Program-made: the position numbers and the translations under genes
Assembly: GCA_914767715.1 (NCBI GenBank)
Contig: OU612075.1
Location: 4,590,001 to 4,650,000, forward strand
DNA from: Membranipora membranacea
Lineage: Eukaryota; Bryozoa; Gymnolaemata; Cheilostomatida; Membraniporidae
DNA length: 60,000 bases
Reading direction: 5' to 3'
Part shown: positions 10,961-20,177 of the stretch, in pieces
Position numbering within the stretch: position 1 is the first letter of the stretch
Layout: each line of letters starts with the position of its first letter
Notes under the pieces: model-generated
Database searches by the model: none
What the model saw: only the letters and a program-made list of their open reading frames with translations
What the model was told of the DNA's origin: nothing

Positions 10961-13900
10961 CTAAAATTCGACAAGAATTGCCTAGTGCTATTTTAATTTT
11001 ACAAGTTTCAGAAATAGTCCTGAAATGCCTGGCCTGGAATACTGAACCAACTACCCATCATGCCTGTCTGTGGGAACTGGATGAAACTATAGACCACAAA
11101 GCGAATGTCAGAAAGGTGTCAAAGAAAAGAGTTGGTTTGTCCCGAAATTGAAAAACCAAAGACGGATATTGAAGCGGCAGTAAAGTGGTAATAGAGAGTT
11201 GAAGAAATGAAAAAAGATTATGAGGAGCTAAACAACCAACCATTTAACAACATCAGATGCTAGAGCATGAACCATATGGAACACAATCCCAGATGTCTCA
11301 AAGAAATGCCACAAGCCCAGGAAATCCATCATTTATTCCACTGGGATTAAACAAGCTATCCGTGCTGGTCTGCAAAGGCCCTTTAGTGTGATGCGCTTAT
11401 CTCCATCGAAAGTAACCAATGGCAGCATTATGATAAATTAATAGCCCAGAACCTGATAAAGACTACTACAAAGATGACCTTCTATAAATCTTGTGTGAAC
11501 TAAACATCTCCCAAATGATGCACCGATGCATCAAGCAGCTAGTAGAACCTATGATGTATGTGGCCACTGATTGGCACAGAATGATAACCGCAATGCAAGT
11601 AGGACCATTGCAAGTAGGACCGAGTAAGCAGGCAGTAAACCTCAGCTAATGAGCAAATATTGAATGACTGAGAGAGTAAGCCAGCATTGAATTAACCTAA
11701 ACTTTCTCACTTATCATCACATAAACTGGGTCAAGGTTATGTTATTGCCTGTTAGAGATTGAATCACTGGTACATCTATTCCAAGTAACTGTCATGCTGC
11801 AGAACACACTATACACTATTTTATGCTTAATTCTAGTCTAACTTGAAGACTTAGACCACCCAAAAACCAATGCATTTTACAGTCAACACTACATTGTAGG
11901 TGTTTGACCAGCAGCCAGCATTTAAGATTAGACCATCAAAGCAACGCCCAGTGTCGCCCCCAACGTCCTTTCCACAACCTACTAACACCCAAGCCACTTG
12001 TACTTTCTTTACCACCACTTTTTCTTGGTGGAAGAGAGAGTCCGATGGACAGGTCAAGACAAAACCCAGCACCAGCTCAGTAGAAAGTAAGTATTCTGAC
12101 TGTATGAAGCATCCAGCACCAATACCAACAGGCAGTGACAACTATCCATGGCTCTCTTAGCATTGATGGGTTAGCTATGGCTCAAACCTTCTCTTACAAG
12201 CACAGGCATTTCAGGTGAATACAATTACTTCCTTCGGCAAACCATTCCACCAAGAATTCTACATAGATTCTACATAGATACATTCTACATAGACTATACC
12301 TAGAATTCACGTGGAGCGGCTTAACCAAAGGAACATGCATTTATAATGTTTGAATTTTACTTAGAGCAGTGCAATGACAATTTAGGGCATACAAATACAC
12401 ACACAAGTGTTTGTCACATGGAGGGTGTACACATTTAACATAAAAAGGGTGGGTACAGCGACTCACCATCATCCATGCTCTCTTCCATGAACTCCTCACC
12501 AGGCCCTCGGGCTATACTAAACTGTGTTCCCATTCCACCAAGCCCGGAGTCGCCCGACTCCTGCTTGGTGTGACCTCTCGTGGAGGCTGAGCCATCAGAC
12601 GCTGTCGAAAATGAACCTGCGGGTGGCCCGCTGCCGATAAATGGATCACCCGGAGAATGTTGCATCTCCATACCTTCTGGTGACATTCCAAGCCTCTGCT
12701 GCTGTTGCATCAAATTCTGCCAAGGCATCAAATAGACATTTTAGACACATTAGATTAAGAAGTTCTCAGAAAATGAATAACTTTGTTTCCAAGTAGGCCC
12801 AAGTAATGAAGAAATATTACCATGGTACCCAGATTCTTGGCCATTTCCCGGAAGCAATATGTATCTCATTGCCTTTGATTTGGGACCCCTCACATCATTG
12901 CCCAGGATTGGAGTCATCTAAGGAAGGAACTCATAGTGTTGTCTGTGTGTTTTCTTCCTGCGGGTCTTTTAATCGGAACCAGCAAAGATCGCAATCTGAT
13001 CGCTCAACTCAGTGAGTGAGTGAGACCGTCTGCGGTGTCGCTCACATCGCTCACTCAATGGAACTATATACATTCTGAGTGAGCGATTTGATAGTGATTA
13101 TTCGCTTATGTAAAGCATTGATCATTCTAAACAGAACAGAACTTTGACTAACCTGCTGTTGCTGTCTTATCATCATCTCTTCCTGCATCAATCGGAAGTC
13201 TGCAGGTGACACCCTAGATGCCTGCAGGTCGCCACTCCCTCCTGAAGACATACCTGGATAATAAAGGTTAAACAGCTTAGATAATTTATTATACTTTGAT
13301 GTAAATAAACAATAACTTCAATGTTTACCAACTTTTGAAATTGAAAGGGCGAGTGCATCAAATTGTCGCGGTACCTGTACCAGTACAATGTAAGACGGCA
13401 TCCACCTGTATCAAAGATCTGCAATGATTTCTTAGCTTTGTTTTTACTGCTGCCCTTGTGGAGTTGGAGATACTCTGGATAAGCCAGGTGACAACAACAG
13501 TTACCAGCAGAGTCACCGCCAGTTACAATCAAAGATGATGAGCATCGAGCAAACATTGCCTTCGTTTTAGAAGAAAAGCCCAGTAAGTTGTCACAAGTAG
13601 AATACTGATCATGCCCTGTTCTAATTAAGTAGTGTGTTCACTCCAACTGCTTCCTGTGAACGATGCATCAAAATGTTGCGGCCAGTGAAAACTTACGCTG
13701 ATGTCCTATAGGTGGTGGTGGTCCGGCTAGAGCCTCATTTGAAGGCATTCTGTGATGAGTGGCAAGTTGTTCGAGACTGTGAGCAGCTGGCATTGGACTG
13801 GTGGGTACGGGACTGTGACCTCCGACTGGCAGTTGTAAGAAGGAGTTGACGTTCACTTCGGATCTAAGTTTTCCGCCAGGTAATTGGATATTTGTTGCTA

Positions 13901-16900
13901 AAACACAAATTAAATTGTTATTACTAAGTTCTCACTAGTGTGGCGTCAAAGCCAAATAAAGATGACTTAGAAAACTTGCTGTGGCAAAAATCAGAGCCTT
14001 GTTTTTCTTGGTACCACCATCCAACCTGCAGACTGGTTGAAAGGTTACCTTGCCTTAAGATGCCACGTAGTTGCTTGCAATGCATACTTTCTTAGTGTGC
14101 CACTAGGATATAGTTTCTCCCACCTCATGACTTCATTTCCGTGACATGAAACACTGAAGTGGTGGACTGTATTAGCTTCTATACGGGTTCCGCCGGCAAT
14201 GCTGGCAGTGTTCATATACATACACAAAACATCGCCAAATGAACTGGTCACCTACCAGCATACTTATCACCAAATTACCACCCCGAAGAAAGTAGCGAGA
14301 AATGATGGTACACAACCAATGAAAGTGTGCCGTGTGTCAAGAGGACTGGTGTTAAATGATCAACAGGCCAACCAGACTTTAGTAAAGTGTATATTGCTAC
14401 AATAACCACTCAATTAAATACTCATTTAACTTCATCATTGTACAAAAGACCTTACAAACTGTCATTCACTTTAGACAAAGGTCCTTCAAAATGTATATCT
14501 GACCACGATCAGACCAAAGAGAGAATTTCTCTGTTGGACCAAGTTTGGTCCATTTGTCTGCATTTGGAGTTGCTCCTGATCCACAGTTCACGCCGCGGAA
14601 GGGAGCAACTGGAATGCAGGCAATTGGATTACACTTGATCCAAGTTCTCAGTGGATATCTTGGAAATGGAGATGGGTAGTCTGAGCCCCCCAGACTCTTT
14701 CCCTCCCCTCGCTTAACGGGCCCCCGGAGATGGGATACTTACGTAGTCGTGGGTCGTACCACGATGTCTTTTTATTAAGGTGGTCTATGTAGTAGATCTC
14801 ACTCGTGCTTCCGACAGCCTTCTCCCATCCCTGTGGGAGTGGAGAGTTTAGTATGTCAGCAATTGTAGGTGGATGTGATGGCGATGGTTGTATGGTGGGC
14901 GCTCGGGGAGTGCTTAATATATATTGCTTCCGAGGATCGATCCATGCTGTTGTCTTTGTATTGTGACTGTAACAGAAAGAGACGATCGTGGTCAAAGAAC
15001 AGTAACACTTGCAACAGCAAACACCGGATGAACAACTTCGCAACTAAGCCTACCTAAATTCAATTAAATCTGAGGAATTTTTCACAAGCCTTACAGGTAG
15101 GTCTATGGATAGTTCCGCAATCCTAACTTTGAGATAGATTATAGGCCTATAATAACTGCTAATAACACATAAAGGCTTCATAGACGTATTTCTACTGACA
15201 ATTATTTCACAATCGAAAATTGCATCACAGTTATGGACATCTGTGAAATACAAGCACTTCCCTAAAATAGCCCTCCATCTCATATTCATTCATAAAATTC
15301 TGGTGTAAACAAACTTTCTTATGAGTATGATTCATCTAATTCAGCCAATTACAGAAAGAGTACTACACAACGTAACTACACAAAGTGAGAGAATAAGAGA
15401 TTAGTATCTGATCGGAAGTGACCAAGCAAGGTAACTCTTTCATTCATTATAGCATGTTTGATAGGCTTTTCATAAGATTATTGATGCAGGAAAGACTTGT
15501 TTACAACCTATCAAAAGGAAAATGGAGCAGGCTTTACAAAAGCTAAATTTGCTAACTATTGTGTTATATTATTTATTCAGTGCTTTTCTTTTGGCTGAGT
15601 GACTGAATAACAAAAGGCCTACTAAATAATCAATCAGAATACATCGAAATGGGTGCCTGCCAAACTTTGCTAACTTTTACCCTGGGGGTCTGCTTTGATG
15701 AAAGTTCCTAAGGTACAACAAACCACATACTAACCTCGCCTCAAATTGCACAAGGTAAATTAGGCGAGACATGCGACTGCCTCTAGACATTGGTTAAGAA
15801 TTTACATATAAAAAACGGTCCTGGCCTCGGTTATTACGTCCTGGCTCGGGTTATTGCGATACAAAGATATATGGAACATGATGACTGTTCGGAGGAGACA
15901 GATTAGCTATTGACAGAATCTGATGTTGTGCTAAAAACCAATCATCACATCTTGTAATACTTGGTGATATAATTACTCATCTCCTTATATATCGAGATTT
16001 CATGAAGATTCGAGAGCTAAGGTATTTCTTGGGGAAAGTGCAAGAGGCCCGCCATTACTAAAGCAGGATTTATAAGCTAGGTTCTAGAGAGTTTTATAAC
16101 AAACACAGAAATAAGAGTTTGTATTTGCTCAGTAGTATGTAAGTAGACAAAAACAACAAGGGCAGTTTGTTTAGCCAACATCAAATGTACATTGAACCCA
16201 AGTTAACACTCCCAAAGTTTGATCTAGAATTATTGGCATTACCTAAATTCTACCTAAATCTAGTCCAGTATGAAGAACAGAACTCCTTACAACCAACAAA
16301 ACTCAAGAAACCTCATCATACTACCAAAAACGCTGGATAGGTCCCCATCAAAAAACGGACAATTTGTCAATCACCTAGTCCAAACTAATAAACAAAACCT
16401 GAATCAAACTTTGGTCCACGACAGTACCAAGCCCATTGATCATTCTGACACCGCATGTCAAGGTTTTCTGGTTGAGATTTTAGGGTTTAGAGAGACCAGA
16501 ATATCATCCAATACTGGTTTGATTGATGGTGTTACTGGCTGTCATCCTTCACTTTGCAAAGAACTAGGTTACTTAAATGTTCTGTAGTTTTTTTTTTAAT
16601 CGACAGCATCGTGTAAGACGGTTTGCTCTGAGTTTTAGACACATTATGATATGATGCTGACATTTCACAATGCGTTTGAAAACTCAGAGCAAACCATCTT
16701 ACATGATACAAACCTATAAAATTAGAGAGGAGTATCTTGGGTTATCAGGGATATTAGCGATTGAATTCAAGCTTGCCTTATGTGTTTTCCTGTTGACAAT
16801 CTTTATGTAGGGGTGGTACTTTCTTACCACCGTCCCATGAAGCTTGTGAGGACAGGCTATATGCGAGCTTATCTCATAATAAATCCAAATAATAAGATAC

Positions 16901-18848
16901 CATGGATCATTATTTCATCCAAAAGAACTCAGCAACATTCGAGTGGAAGATCAGTTTCATGTGGCCATATGATCGGTCACTCACTGATAAGAAAACCTAC
17001 TCAACACTAAGACGCAGATTATTTCTTCTCTGAGCACCAAGCTATAACACTGACATCTCAGGGCCGTAGATTAGGAAAATGGTAGGGGAGGCAAAAATCC
17101 TTGAGGGGGAAAAGTAACACCAGGTTGTGTGTTGTACGCTCCTACTGAGTCCCCAGTCCCCAAAGCGTTTAGATGATATAAAGAGCAAATTGAAGTCCAT
17201 TTATGAGCTGATTCTGACATGGAATATTCAATTATAGCAATTTTAGGCCACTCCATTCAGTATTCTAGGGGAGGCAGAGCGTCCCTGCCTGCCATAGAAC
17301 TACAGGCCTGCATCATGAAATATACAATAAACAATGGGATCGAGATACTCCTAGACTGCTCAAATCCATAATAAGCTGTTTATAATATTTTTTACTGTTC
17401 AAAACCATGACTGTTACACTTTCGAGGAACTCAAAACTGGATTTGACCTGATTTGAGAAAATGAGCTTTCCTTTGAATTTTAGAGCATTCAACTGTCATC
17501 ACAAAACATCCTGATAACCTGAAATTTCATGTTTGTGAGCACTTTTTATTGGAAAGACAGTTAGCCCCTTCTTCTAAGGAAAATTACATTGCTACTGAAG
17601 AAGAATGGTAGCTCTTTGCAGTTAGGGCCATGACTTGGAGCGCCCTGCAGGTGTATAAATTCAGAGATACTCAACTTCGAGCACAAAACCTTACAAGCGC
17701 ACTCTATCGTGGAAGTGTAGAGTAAACAAAGAGCCCAGTAGCAAACTGCATGAAACAATAGACAAATAGAGTGTACTGTTTAGAGACAGAAGTGTTTACA
17801 CTACGTCTTCTTTAGATCAGCTGGTAGCATATCCAAAGAGAACTTGTTGGGTACTGGTAGTGTTTGAGGGAAAAGGACAGAGGCAGTAATACCACTGCAC
17901 TCATCATAATTAGAGACATCTCCATTTTAAACCAAGCAGTCAGCTCAAGACAGAGAGTAATGCAAATCAACGTGCAAACGGCAGAACAGCTTTTTTGAAT
18001 TTTATATGAGATTTTTCAACTAGTGCAATATTTTTCCATCAATTTTTATGTAAACATTTCAATTTTGTCAACCTTTTTAGGAGTGATACCGGAAATGTCT
18101 AAATAAACAAACATCAAACAAACAAACAAACATCAAACTTATCGTCTAGTAGTGTGTGAGGCCACCTAACGTCACCATTCTCCCTGGCTTCACACAGAGT
18201 TAAATACATCCATGCAGAAAATCTATTACTGTTGACCAAGCAGGGAAAGTTCAAGACAATGTAATAATCGGCAGTATGCCAACCTGGCCATGTGTACAGC
18301 ATTCATCTGCAACAACTGTGATCAGGTAGACAGACAGACATATTAATTTATACTTACTCTATAAAGTATCTTTTGCCGTCTGGAGTTGCAGCGGCCTCCC
18401 AGCCCGGTGGTAGTGGTATATGTTCAAGGTTTGGGCGCTCATCCAGAATCATACCGAGACTCGGTGACCTACTGTGATGTCCTGCGTTTCGCTTTTGTTG
18501 TGGCATTCCGCCCATTTCAGCAGGACACGATGCTATTCGCGAGTGGTTATATGCGGCTGGTTGACCAAAGTTAGTTCTGTTAGGGTCCATCGGTGAATGC
18601 TGATCACCATGTTGTGAACCGTCAATACTGCCCTCAGGACTGTGTGAGTTTCTCATACGATTAGCAGATGGCCTGAAGAAAGACTCTGGTAAAGTTCTAT
18701 TATGCCAGCTTGACTGGTTACCTCCATTTTGACTGATGTTTTTGAGGGAGTTCTCAAATAGGATATCCAGTTCATGGGTAGAGTCACTTCTCTGGTGGAC
18801 CACCTGGTTAGGCCCAGTTTGCTGTGTAACTACCTCCTCAGCAGACAT
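10842..18848 (-). CDS. YAP1: YAP/Yorkie transcriptional co-activator (six coding exons, 3' end unresolved)
   Basis: This gene encodes the Hippo-pathway effector that binds TEAD/Scalloped in the nucleus and is held in the cytoplasm by 14-3-3 after LATS/Warts phosphorylation. Joined exons are 18848-18358, 14966-14743, 13897-13697, 13253-13153, 12716-12467 and 10960-10842, 462 codons in one frame with GT-AG introns. Seen in the translation: a TEAD-binding region (about residues 15-65, with LPESFFRP at 53-60), LATS-type HxRxxS motifs ending at S23, S107 and S130, WW1 (145-177, W150 and W172), WW2 (206-238, W211 and W233), a Gln-rich short coil (about 325-350), a DSG motif at 395-397 and an acidic serine-rich tail. 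The start is supported by an in-frame TGA seven codons upstream. The expected last exon with a PDZ-binding C-terminus was not found. It lies immediately downstream of the LMO7-like gene, on the same strand. The family assignment is very secure. Confidence 0.95.
12251..12296. repeat. Short tandem repeat (attctacatagat)
   Basis: Three imperfect copies of attctacatagat downstream of YAP exon 5. Confidence 0.75.
12467..12716 (-). CDS. YAP1: YAP coding exon 5: activation region with degron-like motif
   Basis: The exon opens NLMQQQQRLGM, finishing the coil. SPGDPFIGSG matches vertebrate SSDPFLNSG, HTKQESGDSGL (388-398) lines up with the HSRDESTDSGL phosphodegron, and GPGEEFMEESMDDG matches the TPDDFLNSVDEMD acidic segment. 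It ends at ATGGATGATG|gtgagt in phase 1. Two changes from vertebrates are visible: K instead of R at -3 of the LATS-type site, and Gly where the second degron serine is expected. Confidence 0.93.
12983..13108. repeat. Family D repeat, copy 2
   Basis: Reverse-oriented copy of the element at 2.8 kb, lying in the YAP intron between exons 4 and 5. It carries a local gagtgagtgag expansion absent from copy 1. Confidence 0.75.
13153..13253 (-). CDS. YAP1: YAP coding exon 4: start of Gln-rich coil
   Basis: This exon of 33 full codons reads RMSSGGSGDLQASR and then FRLMQEEMMIRQQQQ. The final part is the beginning of a short Met/Gln/Arg coil in the place of the vertebrate YAP coiled coil, but shorter. 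The acceptor is ttatccag, the donor CAG|gttagt, and it leaves in phase 0. Confidence 0.9.
13697..13897 (-). CDS. YAP1: YAP coding exon 3: Pro/Gly-rich linker after WW2
   Basis: The exon completes a Pro codon after DPRL, then gives TNIQLPGGKLRSEV and a Pro/His/Ala-rich stretch ending GPPPPIGHQ. Acceptor tgttttag and donor CAGC|gtaagt are both strong, and the phases agree with the neighbouring exons. No domain is recognised; it sits where YAP proteins have a flexible linker before the coiled coil. Confidence 0.9.
14533..14645. repeat. Family B hairpin element
   Basis: Left arm ttggtccatttgtctgcatt, inner ggagttgctcc; right arm gggagcaactgg and aatgcaggcaattggatt. Arms of about 45 bp around a GC-rich loop. 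It sits just past the donor of YAP exon 2. Confidence 0.85.
14743..14966 (-). CDS. YAP1: YAP coding exon 2: second half of WW1 and all of WW2
   Basis: The acceptor ctgttacag opens directly into HNTKTTAWIDPRK, the second half of WW1. A 28-residue Pro/Ser/Thr linker follows, then WW2 from PLPQGWE to TSWYDPRL. Both WW domains have the Y-Y/F-x-D-H core and the second Trp that bind PPxY ligands. The exon is 224 nt, enters in phase 2 and leaves in phase 1 at a CTAC|gtaagt donor, so skipping it would shift the frame. Confidence 0.95.
14967..18357 (-). other. YAP1: Large YAP intron inside WW1
   Basis: A 3.4-kb intron from GA|gtaagt to ctgttacag that interrupts WW1. It contains a hairpin element near 16.6 kb and no coding-like exon that I can see on either strand. 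Confidence 0.8.
16605..16712. repeat. Hairpin element with 32-bp arms
   Basis: Left arm gtaagacggtttgctctgag and right arm ctcagagcaaaccatcttac pair with about one mismatch; a spacer of 35 bases separates them. MITE-like; no other copy was seen in the window. Confidence 0.8.
18358..18848 (-). CDS. YAP1: YAP coding exon 1: TEAD-binding region, LATS sites and first half of WW1
   Basis: This exon has 163 codons plus two bases (phase 2) and ends at a GA|gtaagt donor. It starts MSAEEVV; VVHQRSDS matches the vertebrate YAP VHVRGDS site, DILFENSL the TEAD-binding helix and LPESFFRP the TEAD-binding loop. HSRIASCP (102-109) is the counterpart of vertebrate YAP S127 and fits a 14-3-3 site with P at +2; HSRSPS (125-130) is a third LATS motif. 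The exon stops inside WW1 after YFI, and the split codon is completed as Asp by the next exon. Confidence 0.95.
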
Positions 18849-18866
18849 GATTGCAGCTTTTACTCC

Positions 18867-18882
18867 TCAGCAACACTCCTTT
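18867..18882 (-). promoter_or_regulatory. YAP 5' leader: candidate splice acceptor and in-frame stop
   Basis: A TGA lies in frame seven codons upstream of the chosen ATG, which fixes that ATG as the first possible start of the YAP frame in this exon. Further upstream, tctacag ending at 18883 is a plausible acceptor for a leader exon. No transcript evidence is available, so the leader structure is inferred. Confidence 0.5.
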
Positions 18883-19605
18883 CTGTAGATACTACTCTCT
18901 TCGAAACAGCTTATGTAGAATAGGAAAATAAAAAATGAGAGAAATTTGCTTAGAATCACAGAAAAGGGGCACCTGCCATCACCTGACAAGAGCTCACTAA
19001 CTTGTTGCATATAGTAAATAGGTATTTTATTAATCCACACAAAAAATAATCAAGTGTTTTAAGATTTTAAATAATATCGTTCAAATATGTATTTTACATC
19101 AAAATTTTCAATAGATTGAATAAAAATGAATGTGTGGTTCTGAAAGATATGCAATATGAGATGTAAATTGTTTTCACTTCTTAAATTACGCGTATGAATT
19201 TTCCCCATTAAAGCAATGACGTTTAGTACGCTACTATGCCATTTGCAAATTGAGCACTGAGTAGACAACTTCTGTAAGTGAAGATCATAGCATCATAGCA
19301 TAAAAAAGACCATTTTTATATTATGTTTATGATGTTGATTAAAGAGTTTAAGATTGTTTACAGTGTCACACTGATAACAAGGCCTTGTCAGCCTTTATAT
19401 GGCATTGATACACTGGCTAGACTTATATGTTGACCACGGCCTGACCTTGGCTACAACCCACGCTCTGGGCAAGAAGCAGTTAGGTGCAGTAATGCCTCTT
19501 TTCAGAACAAAAGCCCAAACACCACACATCCTTTTTCTTTAGTTGCAGGGCGGACCTAGGAAAGTTTGGTCACTCTATGAATGCAGAGACCGGAAAAATA
19601 CTTAC

Positions 19606-19680
19606 AAGGCACCGCGCCTCGTAATCCGACTTTCGTTGCAATAACCAGCCGCCATCACAGAGGGGAAAAAACTTTTTCTA
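19606..19680 (-). promoter_or_regulatory. Candidate upstream leader exon or promoter-proximal segment of YAP
   Basis: A short CpG-containing island in otherwise AT-rich DNA. On the minus strand it has an ATG in good context (gtgATGGCGG at 19655) followed by 16 codons, then a strong donor CCTT|gtaagt. Spliced to the acceptor before the YAP start exon, it would make a 21-codon upstream ORF that ends at the in-frame TGA, not an N-terminal extension. It could equally be an unrelated CpG-rich patch. Confidence 0.3.
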
Positions 19681-19980
19681 GCAGCAGAGAAGGCTTCTGT
19701 CTTAGTTGACCAAATCTCGTTGGACGGGTAGATTGTATAAAACTGTCAACAGAGTAATTAAGAGCAATGTAATCTACTGCAAAGATAGTATATTCAGACC
19801 AGTCAATCACTTATTATTCTTTGATGCCATAATTACATAGAACAAGTTTGTTCCCTCCGTGGTGGCAGAGGAATATTAAAAAAAAGGCTGTGTATCAAAA
19901 GCACAGCGCCTCTATACTCGACTTTTGAAATATCACTCTGCAGAGCAAACAAACTTGTCATAGCAATAACATTGGTAATA

Positions 19981-20177
19981 GTTTAAGCGCTTTGCCGGAA
20001 TAATTGTGCGGGATAGCTGGTAGAAGCATTTCATTATCAACCATTTTCCCAACAACGTTTAAGAACTTACTTACTTAATTAAAACAAATAAAAGATTTTA
20101 CAAAACACCGAACACAGGGGTGGAGAAAGTGGTTGATAATGAAATGCTACTACGAGCTATCCGGCACAATTTTTTAA
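19981..20177. repeat. Foldback element of family A with 75-bp spacer
   Basis: Left-arm text ggtagaagcatttcatta and right-arm gataatgaaatgctactac form inverted repeats of about 50 bp around an AT-rich spacer. The inner arm gcatttcattatcaacca is shared with the palindrome near position 270, so the two are members of one family. Non-autonomous; no transposase frame inside. Confidence 0.82.

Noticed and set aside
16270-16587. Open frame of 105 codons on the plus strand in the WW1 intron
   Set aside because: Composition is that of AT-rich intron, there is no similarity to a known protein, and it ends in a poly-T run beside a hairpin element.
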